Shown: positions 6,914 to 14,473, counted from the stretch's first letter. The stretch: 15,055 bases of DNA from JAVVUJ01 sp964582545 (GCA_964582545.1 CAZOSB010000042.1:1-15055), one strand, 5' to 3'. The notes: generated from the sequence alone by a model not told the origin. Numbers and translations: made by a program.

Positions 6914-8965
6914 ATGAATGTGAATTATGCTATAAATAAAAAAAATTGGAAGAAAGTTTTAACGGTAATTTTTTCGGCGATTATGGTATTGTGTTTGGTA
7001 TCCATTCCGACACAGGTGCAAGCCATAGGAATTAATGATGAAACAAAATCACCTCAAGCTATTGCAAAAAAAATCTATTCTGAAGAGGAAAAAATTTATG
7101 GCATTGGCTCTATCAGCAAAATTTTCCCTCCCTTGGCTATTATGCAATTGGTGGAGGAAGGGAAGATGGATCTTGATGCACCCTTAACCAGATATATTCC
7201 CGAGTTTAAAATGGCAGATGAACGTTACGTCTCTATTACACCCCGCATGCTGTTGGATCACTCTTCCGGTTTAATGAGTACGTCCGATCAAAATGCTATG
7301 CTGCTGGGTGAGAGGGACACTTATGCTCATGATACCTTTCTGAAACAATTGGAGACTCAACGGTTAAAAGCGGCACCGGGAAGTTTTTCTGTATATAGCA
7401 ACGACGGTTTTACCCTTGCGGAAATTTTAGTGGAACGTGTAAGCGGTTTATCCTTTACCGATTATATTGAACAGAATATATCCGCAAAATTAAATCTTCA
7501 AAACACAAAGACACCTAACAGCAATTTTGACCGTGCACAGCGAGCCAAAGTGTATTACAACAACAGCAACATGGAGCTGCCCCCTGAGTATCTCAATGAA
7601 ATCGGTGCAGGCGGCATTTTATCCACAGCGGCGGATATGTGCCGATTTGGTCAAGTATTTACAAGGCAAGGCAGCAATATTTTATCCCAAAAATCGGTTA
7701 AGGAAATGGAAACCGCTCAAATCAATAATCCTTTCTTTCCCTACAAGGGAGACGGTCGGTTTGAATATGGACTTGGTTGGGATAGTGTTAGCGTAGGCCC
7801 CTTTGACTCCTATGGGATAAAAGCAGTGGGCAAAGGGGGAGATACTTCGGTATATCACGGAAATTTAACGGTTCTTCCCGAAGAAAATATGACGGCTGTA
7901 GTGCTTTCCTCCGGAGGATCCAGCATGTTAAACTCTATTTTGGTTCAGGAAATGTTGTTAAGTGCGTTAGAGCAATCGGGTCGCATTGACATAAAACCAT
8001 CCGCATCTACACCTGCATTAAAGCAAGCAACCCCCAAGGAGTTTCGGTCCTATGAAGGTTATTATATGTCCTTTGGTCTTTTGAAAGTGAGATTTGACGA
8101 CGATGGTCACTTATACATCAGCACTTTGGATGAAAGGCGAAATGTTACCCAGGAATATCTGCCTACTGAAGACAATCGCTTTATTTCAACAAATGGAGAT
8201 TATATATCGAATGAGTATAAATTGGTGTCCGCTGAGGGTGGTGCAAAAGGAAAAACTTATATTTCCTTTAATGAGGGCAGCAACGGTGAATCTTATCTAA
8301 GTGTCTCCACCTATGAAACACAGCCGGGTTTAGGAGAATTAACCTACACCATACCCTTTGCACAAAAAGTAGAAAATAACTTGCTTTCTGAATCGGTAAA
8401 AGTCGCCTGGAAGGAAAGGGAAGGCAAAAAATATTATCTGATCAGCGAAAAGGCTTCCTCTTCAGGTTATTTAGAGCCTGCCACAACCATTCGTCTGCCA
8501 AAGGAAGGTGATGGTTACTTTAGAAATTCAAAGATAGTGGATGAAGACAATGCCTTAGCCTTTGTAGAAATTCCCATCATGTTGGGACGTGATTTGCTTG
8601 ATTATCATTTTTATTCTGAAGACAGTAAAAACTACTTGGAGTATAACAACGGAGGTAGGGAGCCGCTTTCCTTGAAGCGTCGATATCTATCGGAGGAGGA
8701 CATGGAAAATCTGCCCAATAAGGCGTTCTCTCGTAGTTTTACTTCACAGGAAACCGCTATTTGGTATACCATCCCTAAGAATTTAACGGGAAAAACCATT
8801 TCCATTGAGCTGCTAGAGGGAGCAGAGTACTTTGTTTATGACTCCAGAGATATGCTTTATGCTTCTTCCATAGTGGAAGGATCTTCTCAAAATGTTCGCT
8901 TGCCTAAAAATGGAAAACTTTTGCTGGTGGGTACTGCCGGGGGTACTTTTAAGATAGAAGAATAG
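6914..8965 (+). CDS. Secreted serine hydrolase, class C beta-lactamase fold, N-terminal strands shortened
   Basis: The 683-residue product has a signal peptide (basic residues 9-14, hydrophobic core 15-32, likely cut after VQA-37). Penicillin-recognising motifs follow: SISK with serine 66 and lysine 69, YSN (161-163), and KGG (307-309) in the place of HxG/KTG. The segment between them (MQLVEEGKMDLDAPLTRYIPEF) is typical of the beta-lactamase/FmtA/EstB family. Residues about 360-683 form a C-terminal extension I cannot assign. Oddly, only 28 residues separate the signal peptide from the SxxK motif, whereas family members usually have about 60-70 that include the first beta strands. It is the third gene of the ABC operon, with AGGAGG 10 nt before the ATG. 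A peptidase or esterase acting outside the cell, perhaps on a peptide or wall-related substrate, is an inference. Confidence 0.82.
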   Translation: MNVNYAINKKNWKKVLTVIFSAIMVLCLVSIPTQVQAIGINDETKSPQAIAKKIYSEEEKIYGIGSISKIFPPLAIMQLVEEGKMDLDAPLTRYIPEFKMADERYVSITPRMLLDHSSGLMSTSDQNAMLLGERDTYAHDTFLKQLETQRLKAAPGSFSVYSNDGFTLAEILVERVSGLSFTDYIEQNISAKLNLQNTKTPNSNFDRAQRAKVYYNNSNMELPPEYLNEIGAGGILSTAADMCRFGQVFTRQGSNILSQKSVKEMETAQINNPFFPYKGDGRFEYGLGWDSVSVGPFDSYGIKAVGKGGDTSVYHGNLTVLPEENMTAVVLSSGGSSMLNSILVQEMLLSALEQSGRIDIKPSASTPALKQATPKEFRSYEGYYMSFGLLKVRFDDDGHLYISTLDERRNVTQEYLPTEDNRFISTNGDYISNEYKLVSAEGGAKGKTYISFNEGSNGESYLSVSTYETQPGLGELTYTIPFAQKVENNLLSESVKVAWKEREGKKYYLISEKASSSGYLEPATTIRLPKEGDGYFRNSKIVDEDNALAFVEIPIMLGRDLLDYHFYSEDSKNYLEYNNGGREPLSLKRRYLSEEDMENLPNKAFSRSFTSQETAIWYTIPKNLTGKTISIELLEGAEYFVYDSRDMLYASSIVEGSSQNVRLPKNGKLLLVGTAGGTFKIEE

Positions 8966-8988
8966 TTGGGATAATTCTAAGATAGAAT

Positions 8989-9051
8989 AAAAAAATTGTT
9001 ATGTACTTTTATGCAAACAAATGAAATAATTACATACATAAAAGTACATAA
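8989..9051 (-). terminator. Long inverted repeat with U-tract, terminator of the kinase/regulator operon
   Basis: TTATGTACTTTTATG (8999-9013) and its exact inverse (9037-9051) form a 15-bp perfect stem around a 23-nt loop. On the minus strand the stem is followed by CAA and seven T residues, which fits a terminator for the two-component genes. On the plus strand no T-run follows, so it would not be a classical terminator for the hydrolase operon. A second small hairpin (ATTCTA-AGA-TAGAAT, 8974-8988) lies just before the A-tract. The rest of 8966-9151 holds nothing else I can support. Confidence 0.6.
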
Positions 9052-9151
9052 TTAAATGAAAATCTAATGGATGAGATTATGAAATAACCGGTCAAACATT
9101 CATCTCTTTTTTGCGGCTTCATCAGACCATGCCATAACCTCACTATTATGA

Positions 9152-10459
9152 TTATGCAAGGGGAAACAGCAGCTCTACTGCAAAGCCATCAGAACAATTA
9201 TAACATCGAAGGTTACCACCCATTTTTTCCATAATATGAGCGGAAATATATAAGCCTAACCCTGAGCCGCTTTGTTTTTGGGTCAAGGCATTTTTCCCTC
9301 GATAAAATTTATTTGTTAGATGTATCAGCTCATCCTCTTCCACTCCTTTGCCGAAGTCTTTTATGATCAGCTGCAAAAATTGGTTTTTAAGGGTAAAGTT
9401 TACTTGAATGGAAGTATTGGCGTATTTATAGGAGTTCATGATAATATTTCCAATGACTTGCTCCAATCGGGTTTCGTCCGCTACAATCAGGCAGTGGGGT
9501 ATGGAGGAGCAGTCGGTTTTTTCGTAATAGTCAGCATCCCTTATTATTTTAATCAAAACATCACTTCTCAACTCGGTCAAGTGAACAGGCAATTCACCCA
9601 GTTCCTCTAGCGCAGTTTGAAACATATCCGAAATCAGCTTGTCAATTTGCTCTGCTTTGTCGTAGATGGTACGCAACCGCTCCATGGACTGAGTTTCCTT
9701 TTCCGTTGCAAGCATGAGTTCACTGAGCAGTTTGATGGAGGTCACAGGGGTTTTAATGTCATGACTGAGGGAAGCCACCAATTCCTTTTTACTTTGGGTT
9801 GCAAGGTATTCCTTTTCTTTTGATGAAGCAAGTTGCGAGCGCATGATATCAAAAGCCTCGGTAAAAGCGCCGAACAGGTTATATTTATCCATCTGCAGTG
9901 GCATTTCCAGGTTTCCATTGGAAACGCGTTTTGCAAAATCCTGTAATTTGACAAAAGGATCGATGATAATGCGGTTTAAATAAAAATAATAACCGGCAGA
10001 CAAAAGGGCTACTATGAAAATAGTCAGAGCCAAAAGCAGGGTTTTTTGTTGATTTTGCTGCCGGATTTGCTCCAAAATGTCGGCTTTAAATAGAATGAAT
10101 CCAACTGTTTGTCCCCGAGAAGTGACAGGAAGCATATGATCCAGATTTTTTGCTGCCTCTATAGGTGTTGCTGAAACTTCAGAGTCGGTTGGATAGATTA
10201 CTTCTCCCCCCAAAGTGGTGACTACAAAGCCCTGGCCACCATTGCCGTCGAAATGGCTATTATCCTTGAAGTAACTATAATTGCCATAATCACCGTCTTC
10301 AACATTGGGCCAATGTAATTCCACTTCCTTTGCCACCCGATTCATTGCTACGGTATCCGGAAGGATCACTTCATAATCTCGTAAGAGGAAATAACACAGT
10401 ACTCCGCAGGTCAGAAGCAAGCAAAGGATTATATAAGTAATGCGTTTTCCCTGTATCAT
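9152..10459 (-). CDS. Membrane sensor histidine kinase
   Basis: This 435-residue kinase has a first helix (about 7-27), an outer sensing domain (28-138), a second helix (139-161), a HAMP linker (162-215) and the catalytic core. The H-box is SLSHDIKTPV with phospho-accepting histidine 233. The N-box lies around NIIMNSYKYA (338-347), G1 is DFGKGV (368-373) and G2 is SGSGLGLYI (397-405). The outer domain of roughly 110 residues includes a glycine/asparagine-rich NSHFDGNGGQG stretch. Its size sets it apart from BceS-type kinases, which lack an outer domain and sense through their transporter. The gene overlaps the regulator gene by 4 nt (ATGA), with GAGG 7 nt before the start. It should phosphorylate the regulator encoded beside it. 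Confidence 0.9.
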   Translation of the reverse strand: MIQGKRITYIILCLLLTCGVLCYFLLRDYEVILPDTVAMNRVAKEVELHWPNVEDGDYGNYSYFKDNSHFDGNGGQGFVVTTLGGEVIYPTDSEVSATPIEAAKNLDHMLPVTSRGQTVGFILFKADILEQIRQQNQQKTLLLALTIFIVALLSAGYYFYLNRIIIDPFVKLQDFAKRVSNGNLEMPLQMDKYNLFGAFTEAFDIMRSQLASSKEKEYLATQSKKELVASLSHDIKTPVTSIKLLSELMLATEKETQSMERLRTIYDKAEQIDKLISDMFQTALEELGELPVHLTELRSDVLIKIIRDADYYEKTDCSSIPHCLIVADETRLEQVIGNIIMNSYKYANTSIQVNFTLKNQFLQLIIKDFGKGVEEDELIHLTNKFYRGKNALTQKQSGSGLGLYISAHIMEKMGGNLRCYNCSDGFAVELLFPLA

Positions 10460-11148
10460 TCCAAAACCTCAAACATATACCCTGTACCCCAGATGGTCTT
10501 AATATATGCTGGGTTATTGGGATTTTCCTCAAGTTTTTCTCGCAAGTGTCGTATATGCACTGAAAGCGTGCCATCCCCTGTAAAGGAATCCTTCCAGACG
10601 TTTTGGAAGATTTCATCCTTAGAAAGAACGCGGTTTTTGTTGGCCACGAGGTAACAAAGCAGTTTATACTCCAATTCTTTTAAGTGAACGGGTTGATCAT
10701 TTACGGATACCCGACGGGAGCGGTAATCCATCACCACAGAGCCGAAACGAAACTGCTGAGGATCAGCGGATGTGGTGGTGCCGCTTTCATATCGTCGAAG
10801 CACGGCCTTAACTTTTGCCAACAAGATACTCAGGGAGTAAGGTTTTTTTATATAATCATCCCCGCCCAGGTTAAGGGCTGTAAGCACATCATCATCGTCA
10901 GTACGTGCGCTAATAAACAGGATGGGAATATCCAAGGTTTCCCTCAGTTTTTTGCAAAGGGTAAATCCGGATTCATTTCCTAGGTTGATATCCAGTAAAA
11001 GCAAAGAAGCTTCATTGGTTTTAAAAAACTCTAAACATGATGCTGAATCGGTAACATAAGCCGTGGGTACGTCAAACATGGTTAAATATTCACTCGTTGC
11101 CTGTCCAATGGCCAATTCATCGTCCACTACTAAACACTTGTATTTCAA
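10456..11148 (-). CDS. OmpR/PhoB-family response regulator
   Basis: The 230-residue protein has a receiver domain with acidic pair D9-D10, phosphorylation site D53 (LLLLDINLG), S80 and K102 (the KP motif), all in standard positions. A winged-helix output domain follows from about 130 to the end, with GDGTLSVHIRHLREKL as the recognition helix and a WGTGYMF C-terminal hairpin. The start is TTG at 11148, preceded by GAGGT at an 8-nt spacing; a stop codon just upstream excludes a longer form and no ATG is better placed. It is transcribed ahead of the kinase gene. Likely targets are the 11-bp-phased TAAGAAA sites before the ABC operon (3445-3484) and perhaps its own leader (11184-11212); this is inferred. 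Confidence 0.92.
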   Translation of the reverse strand: MKYKCLVVDDELAIGQATSEYLTMFDVPTAYVTDSASCLEFFKTNEASLLLLDINLGNESGFTLCKKLRETLDIPILFISARTDDDDVLTALNLGGDDYIKKPYSLSILLAKVKAVLRRYESGTTTSADPQQFRFGSVVMDYRSRRVSVNDQPVHLKELEYKLLCYLVANKNRVLSKDEIFQNVWKDSFTGDGTLSVHIRHLREKLEENPNNPAYIKTIWGTGYMFEVLE

Positions 11149-11183
11149 ATTAGATTACCTCGCTATTTTTTTGCCTTGATTCA

Positions 11184-11225
11184 TTTCTTCTGAGGGTATC
11201 GGAAGTTTCTTATAAAAGTATACCA
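11184..11225 (-). promoter_or_regulatory. Extended -10 promoter and possible autoregulatory half-sites of the regulator gene
   Basis: On the minus strand TGGTATACT (11225-11217) is an extended -10 box with no good -35 box. Just downstream, near the expected transcription start, TAAGAAA (11212-11206) and GAAGAAA (11190-11184) lie exactly 22 bp apart. This is the same half-site and phase seen before the ABC operon. That position would favour autorepression or feedback, but only two half-sites are present, so chance is possible. Confidence 0.45.
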
Positions 11226-11274
11226 TTTTTAGAATCCTTGGTATATAATTTTTTAATATGACCTTATATCTACG

Positions 11275-11303
11275 TTGTATATGATTAGAAACCATGCTAT
11301 AAT
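11275..11303 (+). promoter_or_regulatory. Sigma-A promoter of the small protein / SecA-like operon
   Basis: TTGTAT (11275-11280), a 17-nt spacer ending in TGC, and TATAAT (11298-11303) form a strong extended promoter. Transcription would start about 30 nt before the GTG start of the small gene. It is divergent from the response-regulator promoter about 50 bp away. Confidence 0.75.
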
Positions 11304-11338
11304 TATATATATTATTGAAATCAGCTTTGGAGGATATT

Positions 11339-11539
11339 GTGGGAAGTAATAAAGATCATGTGTTCAAAGGTTTATTTTATATTCTTGTGACTTTAGCATT
11401 GTCCATGGTATTGCTGTTTCCTGTGTTTATGTTCCTATTACCCATTGTGTTTATCATCCATTTATTCTTGACTTTTGTATTTCCATCATTTCATCTAAGA
11501 TTTTTGTTTCAACTTCGTTCAGTGTGTAAAATCGAATAA
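11339..11539 (+). CDS. 66-residue hydrophobic leader-like membrane protein
   Basis: I do not recognise this protein. The GTG start at 11339 follows GGAGG (11329-11333) at a 5-nt spacing; a TTG eight codons earlier has no such site. Residues 10-32 and 33-48 are strongly hydrophobic and could form two helices or a hairpin. A short tail (FPSFHLRFLFQLRSVCKIE) follows, with basic residues near the end. It has its own strong promoter and lies 45 nt before a SecA paralogue gene, with which it is probably cotranscribed. It could be a membrane partner of that SecA or a regulatory nascent chain comparable in position to SecM or MifM. No RAGP/RAPP-type arrest motif is present, so the second idea rests on position and the adjacent hairpin only. 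Confidence 0.6.
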   Translation: MGSNKDHVFKGLFYILVTLALSMVLLFPVFMFLLPIVFIIHLFLTFVFPSFHLRFLFQLRSVCKIE

Positions 11540-11544
11540 AGATA

Positions 11545-11573
11545 CCTTTGCAGTTTACATGTAATAGCAAAGG
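11545..11573 (+). promoter_or_regulatory. Intergenic hairpin overlapping the Shine-Dalgarno sequence of the SecA-like gene
   Basis: CCTTTGC (11545-11551) and GCAAAGG (11567-11573) pair perfectly over 7 bp around a 15-nt loop that contains the palindrome TTACATGTAA. The 3' arm covers most of the AAAGGAG (11569-11575) that serves the TTG start at 11585. The 5' arm begins 6 nt after the stop codon of the small upstream gene. A ribosome paused at the end of that gene would cover the 5' arm and expose the Shine-Dalgarno sequence. There is no T-run, so it is not a terminator. Confidence 0.6.
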
Positions 11574-11584
11574 AGTAATTCAAA

Positions 11585-13807
11585 TTGAATAAACCATTAT
11601 TATGGCGAAAATCGCATACTTGCTCGTATGCCGATTTTGTGTTACGAGTGAATCACTTTGATTGGTCGTGTTTAACCAATGGGCAATTAAAATCACTACT
11701 AAAGCTAAGCGTTCCTACAGATTATGCCAAGATTTATAGTTTACTGAAGGAGATCGTATTACGTTGCACTGGGATGACTCTCTTTGACTCCCAGGTTGCA
11801 GCAGCATATTCTATGCAGCAAGGGAATATTGTTGAATTACCTACCGGTGAGGGTAAAACCTTGGTGGCAGTTGTTGCTGCTTGTTGTTTTGCAATTCAAA
11901 GTAGACAAATTCATATTTTGACTTTTAATGATTATTTATCAAAGCGTGACTATGATCGAAATAGAGATATTTTTGAATTTTGTGGTCTGAGCAGCGATTT
12001 TATCACAGAACGATCTAGCGTGTTGGAGAGAAGGAAAGCATACAAGAGTGATGTGGTATATGTTTCTGCAAAGCAAGCTGGATTTGACTATTTGAAGAAT
12101 TTTTTATGCACCGAAAAAGATGAATTCCTTTTTATGCCCTTTGATGTTGCCATTGTAGATGAAGCGGATTCCATCTTAATAGATGAGGCCACCATTCCTT
12201 TAGTTATAGCCGCGGGCACAGAGGCAGCTGCTCGGGAGCTATTAATTGCTGATGATATAGTCAAAAAATTACTGCCACAGCACGTTGTAATTAAGAAAGC
12301 TGAAAATAAGTTTTGGCTTACAGATATAGGCATTGCCTATATTGAGCAAAGTTTGGGGATAAGTAATCTTTACCATGACTCTAATTTGAACTTATTATCC
12401 TTTATATATTCGGCAATGGAAGCTAGATATTTGATAGAGAGAGATAAGGATTACATCGTCAAGGACAGTGGCATACATGTTATTGATCAAACCACCGGAA
12501 GAATCGCAATGGCCCGTAAATTTCCAGCCATGTTGCATCAAGCTATTGAAATCAAAGAAGGGATAAAAGGGAATAACAATACGATTATCTTTAATTCCAT
12601 ACCTATGCAATTTTTCCTACTACATTATGAGCTGTTGTGTGGAATGACAGGTACTGCTGAATCGTCAAAAAAGGAATTACATTCAATGTATGGACTTTAT
12701 GTTGAGGTCATTCCACCTCATACCCCTTGTATTCGGATAGATGAAGCTGATTCCATCTTTGATACAGAACAAGAAAAAGAAAGTGCTATTTTGCGAGAAA
12801 TAAAGCATGCCTATGGAAACGGGCAACCGGTACTTTTAGGGACACAAAGCGTTATAGAATCAGAAAAATATTCTAAGTTACTTTCAGAAAATCACCTACC
12901 ACATAATGTATTAAATGCTAAAAATGATGAAAGTGAGGCTGTTATGATTGCTGATGCAGGTAGACCATATCAAATAACAATTTCTACAAATATGGCAGGT
13001 AGAGGTGTGGATATCAAATTAGGAGGATGTGATGAAAAAGAAAGTCGTTTTGTAAAAGACGTAGGGGGACTGTATGTAATTGGGTGTGGCATCAATAGAA
13101 GTGTGCGTATTGACAGACAATTGATTGGGCGTGCAGGAAGGCAAGGCGACCCAGGGAAGAGTAAATTTTTTATCAGCAAAGAGGAACCTATGCTCTTTCA
13201 ATATTTTGGTGAAAGCAATACCACTCTCAAAAGCAATATGAAGCTTATTCGAAAGGCACAAAAAGTTGAAGAAGGAAAAAATGCTGAAGCACGATACATG
13301 TTGGAGAAATATGCCTGTATTTTAGAACGGCAAAGACAGCTTATTTCTGAGTATAGGGATAAAATTCTTTTTGATATGCAAAAACCTAATATTTTGAAGA
13401 CTTATCATTTGGAACTTTATAATTATTATATACGTACTGTTGGTATTGATGGCATAAACCGGGCTGAAAAGCAATTGGCGTTACATTTCATCAATCAGCA
13501 TTGGGCGGATTACCTTTGTACCATGGAAAATATTCGTCAAGGAATTCATCTTTCAATTATAGGGGGCATGAACCCTATAGACCAATATCATGAAATGGCT
13601 GTTGCCGCTTTTTGTCACATGGAAGAAGATATTAAATTCAATATTCTTGAATATTTGAAAATCCATGAAATAACTTCTTTCGGCATCGATTTGGAGGGTG
13701 CGGGTTTGATGAATGCAACAAGCACTTGCTCTTATATGATTGATGAAAGTAAAAGTCAGTTCGTCAGGTTGCCCAGAACAAATAAAAATAGTAATATTAT
13801 AGAATAA
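11585..13807 (+). CDS. SecA paralogue (accessory SecA2-like preprotein translocase ATPase)
   Basis: The 740-residue protein follows SecA from end to end but is divergent. It shows Walker A PTGEGKT (86-92), TFNDYLSKRD (113-122), GFDYL (166-170) and Walker B VAIVDEADSILIDEA (188-202, D192-E193). Further on come the preprotein cross-linking region (about 211-325, with RDKDYIVKD and TTGRI), GMTGTA (353-358), TNMAGRGVDIKLG (468-480), the arginine motif RQLIGRAGRQGDPG (511-524) and a helical scaffold with NIRQGIHL (649-656). Differences from housekeeping SecA include DEATIPL for DEARTPL, CGINRSVRID for the usual TERHESRRID, and the lack of the C-terminal zinc-binding tail. Length is about 100 residues short of typical SecA. 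The TTG start has AAAGGAG 9 nt upstream. No accessory SecY, glycosyltransferase or obvious export substrate lies nearby. Confidence 0.88.
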   Translation: MNKPLLWRKSHTCSYADFVLRVNHFDWSCLTNGQLKSLLKLSVPTDYAKIYSLLKEIVLRCTGMTLFDSQVAAAYSMQQGNIVELPTGEGKTLVAVVAACCFAIQSRQIHILTFNDYLSKRDYDRNRDIFEFCGLSSDFITERSSVLERRKAYKSDVVYVSAKQAGFDYLKNFLCTEKDEFLFMPFDVAIVDEADSILIDEATIPLVIAAGTEAAARELLIADDIVKKLLPQHVVIKKAENKFWLTDIGIAYIEQSLGISNLYHDSNLNLLSFIYSAMEARYLIERDKDYIVKDSGIHVIDQTTGRIAMARKFPAMLHQAIEIKEGIKGNNNTIIFNSIPMQFFLLHYELLCGMTGTAESSKKELHSMYGLYVEVIPPHTPCIRIDEADSIFDTEQEKESAILREIKHAYGNGQPVLLGTQSVIESEKYSKLLSENHLPHNVLNAKNDESEAVMIADAGRPYQITISTNMAGRGVDIKLGGCDEKESRFVKDVGGLYVIGCGINRSVRIDRQLIGRAGRQGDPGKSKFFISKEEPMLFQYFGESNTTLKSNMKLIRKAQKVEEGKNAEARYMLEKYACILERQRQLISEYRDKILFDMQKPNILKTYHLELYNYYIRTVGIDGINRAEKQLALHFINQHWADYLCTMENIRQGIHLSIIGGMNPIDQYHEMAVAAFCHMEEDIKFNILEYLKIHEITSFGIDLEGAGLMNATSTCSYMIDESKSQFVRLPRTNKNSNIIE

Positions 13808-13846
13808 TAAAAAAAGTTATAATAATACCACTTTGGGAGGTAAATT

Positions 13847-14284
13847 ATGCGAATTTTAATCGATGCAGACGGTTGTCCGGTGGTGGATATCACCCTTAGA
13901 GTTGCCCAACAATATCATATTGAGTGCATAATTCTTTGTGATACCTCTCATGTACTTAACAGGGATGGGGCACAGACAATCATGGTTTCTAAGGGAGCGG
14001 ACAGTGTTGACTTTGCCCTTGTAAACATGGTGCAAGCCGGAGATGCGGTCATCACACAGGACTACGGTCTTGCTGCTATGTGTTTGGCAAAGGGCGCAAC
14101 GGTGCTCAATCAGAATGGCATGGTCTATGATAGTAACAACATTGACGGACTTCTGATGCAGCGTCATATGGCAAAGAAAGTCCGTATGGCGGGCGGGCGG
14201 TTAAAAGGCAATGCCAAAAGAACCTCAGGACAGGACAAAGACTTTGAAGGAAAGCTGTTGGAGTTAATCCGTGGGCAGAAGTAA
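13847..14284 (+). CDS. UPF0178 / YaiI-YqxD family protein (DUF188)
   Basis: The 145-residue protein has the full length and motifs of the family. It begins MRILIDADGCPVV with aspartates 6 and 8, then NRDGAQTIMVSKGADSVDFALV (38-59), DAVITQDYGLA (66-76) with D72, and an RMAGGRLKGNAKR basic segment near the end. The arrangement of acidic residues resembles a PIN-like nuclease fold, but no function has been established for the family that I know of. GGGAGG lies 6 nt before the ATG. It follows the SecA-like gene by 39 nt with no terminator between them, so partial readthrough is likely. Better GC content and codon use suggest an unrelated, conserved chromosomal gene. Confidence 0.9.
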   Translation: MRILIDADGCPVVDITLRVAQQYHIECIILCDTSHVLNRDGAQTIMVSKGADSVDFALVNMVQAGDAVITQDYGLAAMCLAKGATVLNQNGMVYDSNNIDGLLMQRHMAKKVRMAGGRLKGNAKRTSGQDKDFEGKLLELIRGQK

Positions 14285-14401
14285 AGCCGTATTTCTGAAA
14301 GCACTGAGCAAATAGATAATCCCGCTACCTAATTAACGCATGTTGTTAAACAAAATACGTGACCTCTTTAAGATATGTATATATTCGTAAATGATAAATT
14401 G

Positions 14402-14432
14402 AAAGTCAATCGGTTTTTAATTGACTTTTTTT
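14402..14432 (+). terminator. Rho-independent terminator after the UPF0178 gene
   Basis: AAAGTCAAT (14402-14410) pairs perfectly with ATTGACTTT (14420-14428) around a 9-nt loop, followed by four T residues (seven in the whole T-run). It lies about 120 nt after the stop codon. The stretch between (14285-14401) shows no gene. Confidence 0.7.
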
Positions 14433-14450
14433 ATGAGAATCAGATATAAT
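14421..14450 (+). promoter_or_regulatory. Promoter of the DUF4160-DUF2442 operon, embedded in the preceding terminator
   Basis: TTGACT (14421-14426) and TATAAT (14445-14450) are separated by 18 nt. The -35 box is part of the 3' arm of the terminator stem, so termination of the upstream transcript and initiation of the next share bases. The start codon lies only 23 nt after the -10 box. Confidence 0.65.
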
Positions 14451-14473
14451 AAGGTAGAGAAAGGTGGTGCTTT

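Noticed and set aside
8999..9051. Terminal inverted repeats of a small transposable element or an attachment site
   Set aside because: No transposase or integrase gene is nearby, only 23 nt separate the arms, and no flanking target duplication is visible.
9152..11148. BceRS-type bacitracin-sensing two-component system
   Set aside because: BceS-type kinases have almost no outer domain and their transporters use a ten-helix permease with one outer domain; here the kinase has an outer domain of about 110 residues and the permease is a tandem FtsX type.
11480..11539. Known ribosome-arrest motif (RAGP or RAPP type) in the small ORF's tail
   Set aside because: No such motif is present; the case for regulation rests only on gene order and the hairpin.
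12970..13261. Minus-strand open frames inside the SecA-like gene
   Set aside because: Both are shadows of a strongly conserved coding region and have no start signals.
11585..13807. Housekeeping secA
   Set aside because: The protein is too short, lacks the zinc-binding tail, and differs at segments that are nearly invariant in SecA1.
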